Source: Bacteroidales bacterium (GTDB lineage: Bacteria > Bacteroidota > Bacteroidia > Bacteroidales > GCA-2711565). From it: a stretch of 7,006 nt of DNA. Each line of letters starts with the position of its first letter. Positions within the stretch are counted from its first letter, which is position 1. Under the pieces are notes generated by a model, which saw nothing but the letters and a program-made list of their open reading frames with translations, had not been told where the DNA came from and did no database searches. Of this stretch, positions 1-5,443 are shown piece by piece. The stretch covers positions 1 to 7,006 of the forward strand of contig JAOZQX010000067.1 of the NCBI GenBank assembly GCA_029931995.1, written 5' to 3'. The translations under genes were made by a program, and so were the position numbers.

Positions 1-678
1 TGCTAAAAGTGCATAAGGGTAGCTTTGTTTTATAATCAAAGTCAAAAAAGCCTTATCCCATCGAAGCTTTACAAAACCCGATTTAGCAATTACAAGCAAA
101 AGTGCAACCATAGCTGTTAATAAATATGCTGCTGTTTGAGCATATACAAACCATTCAATCCGGAAAGGAATTTCTGAAAGTCTTCCCCATAATAAATAAC
201 TACAAATTATAATCATGAGAAAACGATCGAGGACTGATAAAAAGCTGTCTGTTTTCAGCATTAACAATCCTGAAATATTTGATCTTAAATAAATTACAAA
301 CGATAGTAAAACCTGATTCAGAGCCACCCATTTCAAGAGATATAATTGCGATTCGTCATAACCAATTAAATAGCCCACTAATAAAATGAAGAGGCCATAT
401 ACAATTGCCAACATCATTTTCAAGACCAAAATACCTGAAAAATATTTCCCAAGAAGTTGATTATGTTGAGCAATATTGCGCCCATTAAAATTGCTAATAC
501 CTAAATCTAAAAGGATATTAAAAAGAAAAGAGAAGTTGAGTATTGCAAAATAAAAACCATAGCTTTCAGAACCAACAATATTCTGTACAGTTCGGTCTAT
601 CCCGAATATCCAGAATGGTTTAATCAGAAGATTTAAACCTATTAGTAAAACTAAATTTGTGAGGAATTTTTTTTGCAT
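1..678 (-). CDS. Wzx-like polysaccharide/O-antigen flippase, N-terminal part (runs off left edge)
   Basis: This frame is open from the ATG at 678 down to base 1, giving 226 codons with no stop, so only the N-terminal half or so of a typical 400-500 aa flippase is present. The protein is very hydrophobic, with likely membrane helices near residues 8-26, 41-62, 80-105, 112-132, 147-165 and 176-198. The N-terminal pattern is that of the Wzx/RfbX-type polysaccharide biosynthesis (MATE/MOP superfamily) transporters: a first helix ending near an aromatic cluster (PFWIFGIDR), then a YGFY segment, then FLFNILLDLGISNF followed by RNIA. Family members move lipid-linked sugar repeat units from the cytoplasmic to the periplasmic face of the inner membrane. 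The ATG start is chosen because family similarity begins about there; no Shine-Dalgarno is visible, as is normal in Bacteroidota. The gene is divergent from a glycosyltransferase, which supports a surface-polysaccharide role. Substrate unknown. Confidence 0.82.
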   Translation of the reverse strand, partial: MQKKFLTNLVLLIGLNLLIKPFWIFGIDRTVQNIVGSESYGFYFAILNFSFLFNILLDLGISNFNGRNIAQHNQLLGKYFSGILVLKMMLAIVYGLFILLVGYLIGYDESQLYLLKWVALNQVLLSFVIYLRSNISGLLMLKTDSFLSVLDRFLMIIICSYLLWGRLSEIPFRIEWFVYAQTAAYLLTAMVALLLVIAKSGFVKLRWDKAFLTLIIKQSYPYALLA

Positions 679-726
679 CAAGTAATATAGACAACAAATT
701 TAAACAAATACGAAATTCAATGACTT

Positions 727-756
727 CAAATATAAGGAATCGCTGAAAATTCCAAA
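727..756 (-). promoter_or_regulatory. candidate Bacteroidota-type promoter for the flippase gene
   Basis: Read on the minus strand, TATATTTG (plus coordinates 727-734) is an exact match to the Bacteroidota -7 consensus TAnnTTTG. A TTTG element (plus 753-756) lies 18 bp upstream, within the reported spacing for the -33 element. Transcription would start near 720, giving a leader of about 40 nt before the ATG at 678. A second exact -7 match (TAAATTTG on the minus strand, nearer the gene) lacks a well-spaced -33 partner. This is consensus matching by eye only. Confidence 0.5.
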
Positions 757-811
757 TAAAATTCAGATATTTGAGAAATGTTTTAAATTGATTTTTTAAA
801 AAAATACACAT

Positions 812-1942
812 TTGAAAATAGCTGTCAATACACGATTGTTGCTCAAAAACCGCTTGGAGGGGATTGGTTGGTTTATTCACGAAACTCTTCGCCGGATGGT
901 AAAAGATCATCCCGAGCATCATTTTTATTTTCTTTTCGACAGAAATTTTGAACCGGAATTTATTTTTTCGGATAATGTAACACCGCTGATTATTTCTCCT
1001 CCGGCGCGTCATCCCATACTCCATTACTGGTGGTTTGAGCACTCTGTTCCGCAAATTTTAAAAAAAATTAAACCTGATATTTTTGTTTCTCCTGATGGTT
1101 ATTTGTCTCTAAAAACAAAGGTCAAACAACTTTGTGTTATCCACGATTTAAATTTTGAGCATTATCCAAAAGTAATGCCTTGGATGGTTCAACGCTATTT
1201 TCAACACTTTTTTCCACGCTTCGCGCAAAAAGCAACACGAATTGCAACTGTTTCAGAATATTCAAAAAACGATATCATCAATACCTACAATATTAAAAAA
1301 GATAAAATTGATATTGTATATAGTGCCGCTAAAGATGATTTTCAGTCTTTAAGCGAGGTAGAAATCAAAACAGTTCGGGATAAATACACCAGTGGATTCC
1401 CCTATTTTATTTTTGTTGGTTCGCTTCAGGCCCGAAAAAATTTGAAGAATTTGCTGCAGGCATTTGAAATTTTTAAAGAAACTACATATACAAAAACAAA
1501 ACTACTTGTTGTAGGAGAAAGAAAATGGTGGAATAGTGAACTGAAAAGCATTTATAAAAACATGGATTTTAAAAATGAAGTGATTTTTACAGGACATATT
1601 CCTCAAGAAGAACTACTTAAATTAATTCCTTCGGCACTGGCTTTAACTTATGTTTCCTTATTCGAAGGATTTGGAGTTCCGATACTCGAAGGCTTTTCAT
1701 CGGGAATTCCTGTAATTACTTCTAATACAAGCTCAATGCCTGAGGTAGCCGAAGATGCAGCTTTATTGGTCGATCCTTTTTCTGTTAATTCGATTGCTGA
1801 TGCTTTGAAAGAAATAGAAAAAGACTCAATTTTGCGAAAAGAATTAATTAAAAAAGGAAACGATAGAAAATTGGTTTATACTTGGCAACAAACCGCCGAT
1901 AAACTTTGGAATAGCACAGAGAAGACCATTGATCAATCCTAA
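812..1942 (+). CDS. GT4-family glycosyltransferase (GT-B fold), TTG start
   Basis: This 376-residue protein has the length and layout of a GT4 retaining glycosyltransferase. The N-terminal Rossmann-like half starts MKIAVNTRLL with a glycine-containing acceptor-side loop (EGIGWFIHE, residues 16-24), and contains VIHDLNFEHYP (109-119) and ATVSEYSKNDI (145-155). The C-terminal donor half has FVGSLQARKNL (201-211), where R208/K209 are the expected contacts to the donor diphosphate, and the E-x7-E signature EGFGVPILE with E285 and E293. It ends SSMPEVAEDAALLVDP, typical of the family. There is no signal peptide or clear membrane helix, so it is probably cytoplasmic or peripheral, adding a sugar to a lipid-linked glycan. 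Start: the frame has a TAA at 797-799 and no ATG before codon 29, so the TTG at 812 is needed to keep the first beta strand. The divergent flippase suggests capsule, O-antigen or exopolysaccharide synthesis. Sugar specificity cannot be read from the sequence. Confidence 0.92.
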   Translation: MKIAVNTRLLLKNRLEGIGWFIHETLRRMVKDHPEHHFYFLFDRNFEPEFIFSDNVTPLIISPPARHPILHYWWFEHSVPQILKKIKPDIFVSPDGYLSLKTKVKQLCVIHDLNFEHYPKVMPWMVQRYFQHFFPRFAQKATRIATVSEYSKNDIINTYNIKKDKIDIVYSAAKDDFQSLSEVEIKTVRDKYTSGFPYFIFVGSLQARKNLKNLLQAFEIFKETTYTKTKLLVVGERKWWNSELKSIYKNMDFKNEVIFTGHIPQEELLKLIPSALALTYVSLFEGFGVPILEGFSSGIPVITSNTSSMPEVAEDAALLVDPFSVNSIADALKEIEKDSILRKELIKKGNDRKLVYTWQQTADKLWNSTEKTIDQS

Positions 1943-2015
1943 AGTAAAAATGTAAAGTTTGTTGTAAGAATTAACATTATAAAAAAGAAAATGGCAAAGC
2001 ACCAAATGACAAGTA

Positions 2016-2069
2016 ACAAATCACAACATTAAAATGTTTGAATTTTAGAATTTGAATATTGTGATTTGT
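2016..2069. repeat. imperfect hairpin repeat, REP/MITE-remnant-like
   Basis: In the 173-bp gap between the glycosyltransferase and purD, the arms 2016-2030 and 2055-2069 are inverted copies of 15 bp with one mismatch (2027 against 2058), around a 24-nt loop. A smaller palindrome, AACATT-AA-AATGTT (2025-2038), is nested at the left arm. The right arm runs into a short tandem, GTGATTTGTGATTT (2061-2074). The composition (CAAATCACAA / TTGTGATTTG) resembles short palindromic intergenic repeats scattered in many Bacteroidota genomes. It has no coding content and lacks the T-tract expected of an intrinsic terminator. Whether it is repeated elsewhere cannot be seen from this window. I see no convincing TAnnTTTG box for purD here. 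Confidence 0.5.
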
Positions 2070-2115
2070 GATTTAAAATAATAAGCAAATATCATTTAAC
2101 AAAAAATAGCAGATT

Positions 2116-3405
2116 ATGAATGTTTTAATTATTGGATCGGGTGGCCGCGAACACGCTCTGGCTTGGAAAATAAAACGGAGTCCAAAATTGTCGAAACTAT
2201 TTATTGCCCCCGGAAATGCAGGTACTGAATTATTAGGAAGCAATGTAAATATTGGTGTATCCGACTTTCAAAAAATTAAAACATTAGTAATTAAGGAAAA
2301 AATAGAACTCGTTATTGTAGGCCCCGAAGTTCCACTTGTTGAAGGTATTCACGATTTCTTTTTAAACGATATTGAACTAAAAAAAGTAGGAGTTATAGGT
2401 CCTGTACAGCAAGGAGCTATGCTTGAGGGAAGTAAAGATTTCGCCAAAGAATTCATGATTAGACACAAGATCCCAACAGCGGCATATCAAACTTTTACTG
2501 CCGAAACATTAAAACAGGGAATCGATTTTTTAAAAACCTTAAATCCTCCTTATGTTTTAAAAGCTGACGGTTTAGCTGCTGGAAAAGGCGTTATAATTTC
2601 CGAATCTTTTGAGGAAGCAAAAACTGAATTGACTGCTATGCTTGGCGATAAAAAATTTGGCGAAGCATCGGCAAAAGTTGTGATCGAAGAGTTTTTGGAT
2701 GGAATTGAATTATCTGTTTTTGTTTTAACCGACGGGAAATCATATAAAATTCTTCCACTTGCAAAAGACTACAAACGAATTGGTGAAGGAGACACCGGTT
2801 TAAATACCGGCGGAATGGGATCAATTTCTCATGTTCCTTTTGCCGATGATGAGTTAATGCAAAAAATCGAATCGCAAATTATTAAGCCTACCATTAAGGG
2901 ACTTATTTCCGAAAAAATTAATTACAAAGGTTTTATTTTCTTTGGCTTAATTAATGTGAGAGACAATCCTTACGTTATTGAATACAATGCTCGCATGGGC
3001 GACCCGGAAGCAGAATCAGTTATTCCACGCATTAAGAACGATTTCCTTGAACTACTAGTTGCAACTGCCGAAAACCGTTTGGAAGAAACCAAGATAGAAA
3101 TTGATACTCGTCAAACAGCGGCTATTATGTTAGTTGCAGGAGGCTATCCCGGCAGTTATGAAAAAGGTAAAGTCATCAGCGGACTTGAAAATAATCAAGA
3201 CAGCATTATTTTCCATGCAGGCACAAGAACAAATCCTGAAACCGGAGAAATTATTACAAATGGAGGCCGTGTATTAGCAATTACATCATACGGAAACACA
3301 ATGCAAGAAGCACTTGGCAAATCATATAAAATAGCTGAAAAGATAAATTTCGAAGGAAAAAATTACCGTAAAGATTTGGGGAAAGACTTAATTAGTTATG
3401 AGTGA
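2116..3405 (+). CDS. purD: phosphoribosylamine--glycine ligase (GAR synthetase)
   Basis: PurD joins 5-phosphoribosylamine and glycine with ATP to make glycinamide ribonucleotide, the second step of de novo purine synthesis, in the cytoplasm. At 429 aa it has the normal length for a monofunctional bacterial enzyme. The N domain starts MNVLIIGSGGREHALAWK and includes APGNAGT (31-37) and GPEVPLVEGI (69-78). The ATP-grasp part has EGSKDFAKEF (104-113), VLKADGLAAGKGV (147-159), EEFLDGIELSVF (191-202) and the glycine-rich loop NTGGMGS (230-236). The metal/ATP site is EYNARMGDPE (289-298). The C domain holds AAIMLVAGGYPG (335-346), HAGT (367-370) and NGGRVLAIT (382-390). Family similarity effectively ends at FEGKNYRKDLG; the last residues, SYE and the stop, are encoded by a TTATGAGT repeat unit belonging to the inverted-repeat tract just downstream. 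The start ATG is the only one giving the conserved N-terminus. All key motifs are present, so it should be active. Confidence 0.98.
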   Translation: MNVLIIGSGGREHALAWKIKRSPKLSKLFIAPGNAGTELLGSNVNIGVSDFQKIKTLVIKEKIELVIVGPEVPLVEGIHDFFLNDIELKKVGVIGPVQQGAMLEGSKDFAKEFMIRHKIPTAAYQTFTAETLKQGIDFLKTLNPPYVLKADGLAAGKGVIISESFEEAKTELTAMLGDKKFGEASAKVVIEEFLDGIELSVFVLTDGKSYKILPLAKDYKRIGEGDTGLNTGGMGSISHVPFADDELMQKIESQIIKPTIKGLISEKINYKGFIFFGLINVRDNPYVIEYNARMGDPEAESVIPRIKNDFLELLVATAENRLEETKIEIDTRQTAAIMLVAGGYPGSYEKGKVISGLENNQDSIIFHAGTRTNPETGEIITNGGRVLAITSYGNTMQEALGKSYKIAEKINFEGKNYRKDLGKDLISYE

Positions 3406-3424
3406 TGAATTATGAGTTATGAGT
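3396..3424. repeat. TTATGAGT repeat tract, left boundary of the cassette
   Basis: Three copies of TTATGAGT occur at 3396-3403, 3410-3417 and 3417-3424. The last two form the left arm of the 15-bp inverted repeat. The first copy encodes the last residues (SYE) and overlaps the stop of purD; the third provides the ATG of the cassette gene's upstream frame. The pattern suggests a terminal repeat that has been duplicated at the left junction. Confidence 0.75.
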
Positions 3425-3782
3425 GAAAAAAAAGGAGCAATAATAAAGAAGAGTTTTGCTTTTGCAGTCAGAGTAGTTGGTTTATATAAGTATTTGACTA
3501 ATGAAAAAAGAGAATATTATGAGCAAGCAATTGCTTAGAAGCGGAACGGCTGTGGGTGCTTTGGTTCGGGAAGCTCAAAATGCGGAGAGCAAAGCCGATT
3601 TTATTCATAAATTAGGAATCGCTCAAAAGGAGTGTAACGAGTCCATTTCTTGGTTAGAATTATTGTTGGAAACATCATTTCTAAATAAAAAAGAATTTGC
3701 TGATATTTCAGATGATGCTAATTCGCTTCTCAAAATGATAAGAAGTGCTATTATAACAACGAAATCAACTCATAACTCATAA
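3419..3782 (+). pseudogene. four-helix-bundle protein (23S rRNA IVS-type family), frameshifted
   Basis: Two overlapping frames make up one protein of about 120 aa. From the ATG at 3419 the first frame reads MSEKKGAIIKKSFAFAVRVV, continues through GLYKYLTNEKREY and stops at 3536-3538 (39 aa). The second frame, open from an ATG at 3501, gives 93 aa and carries IMSKQLLRSGTAVGALVREA, then KADFIHKLGIAQKECNESISWLELL and a final helix ending ITTKSTHNS. Joined near 3504-3520, these match the usual family order: KKSFAFAVR helix, LTNEKxEY turn, SKQLLRSG, IxKLxIAxKE, WLELL. The shift equals a net loss of 2 nt (or gain of 1), either in the A6 run at 3504-3509 or in the TATTAT at 3515-3520. Translation from 3501 alone would lack the first helix of the bundle, so the product is probably non-functional unless recoding occurs. 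The family is thought to bind nucleic acid or ribosomal RNA and is related to the Avd accessory protein of diversity-generating retroelements; no specific function can be assigned here. Confidence 0.8.
3768..3782. repeat. right inverted repeat of the cassette
   Basis: ACTCATAACTCATAA is the exact reverse complement of 3410-3424. It encodes the last residues and the TAA stop of the four-helix-bundle gene, and lies 9 bp before the start codon of the next gene. Confidence 0.8.
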
Positions 3783-3791
3783 ATAAAAAAC

Positions 3792-4775
3792 ATGTTCATT
3801 CGGATTTTCAGACGTAGCTACTTACCACAATACATATTTTTCTTCCTTTTTGCTTTGGCTCTTTGGTTGCCAACATTCATAGACTCACCTTACATTGCTG
3901 CCCGAAGTCCAAGAACGCCTCTCTATAATCTGTTTATCCAATTAACAAACAGTAAATTGATTTGGAGTCTTATAGCTTTTATTTTTCTGCTGTCGCAATC
4001 TCTCATTTTCAATTATATTCTTACTATCAACAATATTATTCGCAAAACATCGCTATTGGGAGGCTTTCTGTATTTTGTTTTCATGAGCCACCACGTTTCC
4101 TTACAACACTTTAATCCGGCTCTAATGAGCCACTTTTTCATACTTCTATGCATTTATTTTTTACTCAATATGTATGGAAAAGAAACTGCTTTACGAGATA
4201 GCTTCCGGCTGGGATTTCACATTGGTCTGGCGTCATTATTCTATTTTCCTTCCATCTTTTTTCTGATATTAATTTACACAACGCTTTTGTTGTACCGAAT
4301 TTCGAACTGGCGTCAGTGGTTTATTCCTCTATTTAGTTTTTTTACCCCCTATTTTTTCCTTTTCGTATATTACTTTACAACAGACAAGCTCTTTAATTTC
4401 AATTCATATTTTCAAGATTTTCTTGTTAAATTTTCGCTAAACTGGCCTAACAACAATACACTTTCAATAGTAATTTCTATAGCTTTAGGCTTTATTATTT
4501 TTATTGCATTTCTAAATGTATTAATTCGAAATCATGAGAAAAGCATACAAGTACGAAAAAAGATTATTCTCTTTCTCAACTTTTTCCTGATTTCATTAAT
4601 TGGACTCTTGCTCACTAATGCCCCCATCAACGCATTTACTACATTTTTAATTCCCTTTTCGGTAATAGTTGTTACGTATTTTAATGATCTCAGGAAAATC
4701 CTTTGGCTCGATATTTTCCTCACAATTATTGTCATTTTAATATTCATAAATATTTATTCTAATGCTTGCTTCTAG
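3792..4775 (+). CDS. polytopic inner-membrane protein, DUF6427-like
   Basis: A 327-residue protein with about nine or ten predicted membrane helices (near 11-28, 57-79, 86-100, 111-127, 143-168, 176-195, 224-245, 257-275, 280-297 and 304-322). The short basic N-terminus (FIRIFRRSY) before the first helix fits a cytoplasmic N-terminus. The central part, HFNPALMSHFFILL (106-119) and FHIGLASLFYFPSIFFL (142-158), followed by a WRQW loop and TPYFF, resembles the Bacteroidota DUF6427 membrane family as I remember it, which is often near purine/pyrimidine genes such as purD. I did not search a database. Function unknown; no catalytic motif is visible. The start ATG directly follows the cassette, with 9 bp between. 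The 3' end overlaps rnhB by 14 bp, implying co-transcription and probably coupled translation. Phe/Ile/Leu-rich composition gives long T-rich stretches in the DNA. Confidence 0.72.
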   Translation: MFIRIFRRSYLPQYIFFFLFALALWLPTFIDSPYIAARSPRTPLYNLFIQLTNSKLIWSLIAFIFLLSQSLIFNYILTINNIIRKTSLLGGFLYFVFMSHHVSLQHFNPALMSHFFILLCIYFLLNMYGKETALRDSFRLGFHIGLASLFYFPSIFFLILIYTTLLLYRISNWRQWFIPLFSFFTPYFFLFVYYFTTDKLFNFNSYFQDFLVKFSLNWPNNNTLSIVISIALGFIIFIAFLNVLIRNHEKSIQVRKKIILFLNFFLISLIGLLLTNAPINAFTTFLIPFSVIVVTYFNDLRKILWLDIFLTIIVILIFINIYSNACF

Positions 4776-5358
4776 TTTTAGTACTGATAAAATTGAAGCC
4801 GGATGCGACGAAGCAGGCAGGGGTTGTTTGGCCGGGCCCGTATTCGCGGCAGCTGTAATACTTCCCAAAAATTTTGAGAATGAAATACTGAACGACTCGA
4901 AGCAACTCAGCGAAAAAAAACGAAATTATTTAAGAGAAATTATTGAGGACGAGGCATTGGCTTGGGCAGTTGCTCAAGTTGACCAAAAAGAAATTGACGA
5001 AATCAATATTTTAAATGCCTCCTATTTGGCTATACATCGCGCCCTGGATCAGTTAAAAACCAAACCTAAACTTATTCTTGTTGACGGAAACAGATTTAAG
5101 CCTTACAAAAAAATAAAACACGAATGCATTATTAAGGGAGATGGAAAATATGCTTCCATTGCAGCAGCATCTATACTCGCCAAAACGCATAGAGATGAAT
5201 TTATGGCCAAAATATCACTTGCCCACCCTCAATACCAATGGAATAAAAACAAGGGTTATCCCACCAAAAGCCACAGAGCAGCTATTGTTGATCACGGAGT
5301 TTGTGATTATCACCGAAAAAGTTTTCGCTTATACGAACAACTGAAACTCGATATTTAA
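4762..5358 (+). CDS. rnhB: ribonuclease HII
   Basis: RNase HII cuts the RNA strand of RNA-DNA hybrids and starts removal of single ribonucleotides misincorporated in DNA. The 198-aa length equals that of the E. coli enzyme. The first beta strand carries AGCDEAGRG (13-21): D16 and E17 are metal ligands and G19-R20-G21 is the motif that reads the RNA-DNA junction. The third carboxylate is D108 in ILVDGN, and the fourth is probably D127 in KGDGKY. The diagnostic SIAAASILAKTHRD helix lies at 132-145, and the GYPTKSH segment at 165-171 supplies the conserved Tyr166 expected to stack at the junction. All catalytic residues are present. The ATG at 4762 lies inside the end of the membrane-protein gene (14-bp overlap including that gene's TAG). 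Other in-frame ATGs come only well after the active-site motif, so this start is secure. Confidence 0.97.
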   Translation: MLASSFSTDKIEAGCDEAGRGCLAGPVFAAAVILPKNFENEILNDSKQLSEKKRNYLREIIEDEALAWAVAQVDQKEIDEINILNASYLAIHRALDQLKTKPKLILVDGNRFKPYKKIKHECIIKGDGKYASIAAASILAKTHRDEFMAKISLAHPQYQWNKNKGYPTKSHRAAIVDHGVCDYHRKSFRLYEQLKLDI

Positions 5359-5373
5359 TTAACAGCCCATTGT

Positions 5374-5385
5374 TGATTATAATCA
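5374..5385. repeat. 12-bp perfect palindrome downstream of rnhB
   Basis: TGATTATAATCA is its own reverse complement and sits in the 85-bp gap between rnhB and the next gene, about 35 bp upstream of a possible -7 box. The position would suit an operator for a dimeric regulator, but an AT-rich 12-mer palindrome can also occur by chance. It lacks the stem length and T-tract of a terminator. Confidence 0.3.
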
Positions 5386-5418
5386 CAGGTACTTTCTAGC
5401 AAAGCAACATTTTGTTAT

Positions 5419-5426
5419 TACATTTG
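5419..5426 (+). promoter_or_regulatory. candidate -7 box for the DUF3352-like gene
   Basis: TACATTTG is an exact match to TAnnTTTG and ends 17 bp before the ATG at 5444. A -33 TTTG at proper spacing is not present; the nearest is TTTC (5393-5396) with a 22-bp spacer. The downstream gene could therefore have its own weak promoter or simply be read through from rnhB. Confidence 0.35.
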
Positions 5427-5443
5427 ATAAAACTCTTAAAAAC

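Larger units (their letters stand above)
3410..3782. mobile_element. IVS-like inverted-repeat cassette carrying a four-helix-bundle gene
   Basis: A 373-bp unit bounded by perfect 15-bp inverted repeats (3410-3424 and 3768-3782) contains almost exactly one small gene. Removing it would leave purD and the membrane-protein gene separated by about a dozen bases, so it looks like an insertion between two closely spaced operon genes. The cargo is a four-helix-bundle protein of the family first known from intervening sequences inside bacterial 23S rRNA genes, where flanking inverted repeats also form a long stem. Here no rRNA is present. Mobility is inferred from architecture and family knowledge; no transposase, target duplication or second copy is visible in the window. 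Confidence 0.5.

Noticed and set aside
652..659. TAAATTTG as a plus-strand -7 box for the glycosyltransferase
   Set aside because: It lies inside the flippase coding region about 150 bp upstream, with no spaced TTTG element; a nearer GATATTTG (766-773) misses one consensus base and also lacks a -33 partner.
620..1054. 144-codon minus-strand ORF across the divergent intergenic region
   Set aside because: It overlaps both the flippase start and the glycosyltransferase N-terminus in other frames, and its translation has no family-like pattern.
2795..2810. CCGGT/ACCGG small inverted repeat
   Set aside because: It lies inside purD where it encodes the conserved TGLNTGG loop; coding constraint explains it.
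2636..2824. 62-codon minus-strand ORF inside purD
   Set aside because: It lies wholly within the strongly supported purD gene and reads as antisense shadow.
3410..3782. Diversity-generating retroelement (Avd-like gene with RT and template/variable repeats)
   Set aside because: The protein is related to Avd only at family level; there is no reverse transcriptase or variable-repeat pair in the window.
4532..4747. 71-codon minus-strand ORF inside the membrane-protein gene
   Set aside because: It is antisense to a gene with clear membrane-helix periodicity and has no recognisable pattern of its own.
5141..5344. 67-codon plus-strand ORF inside rnhB
   Set aside because: It is an alternate frame of the conserved RNase HII C-terminal half.
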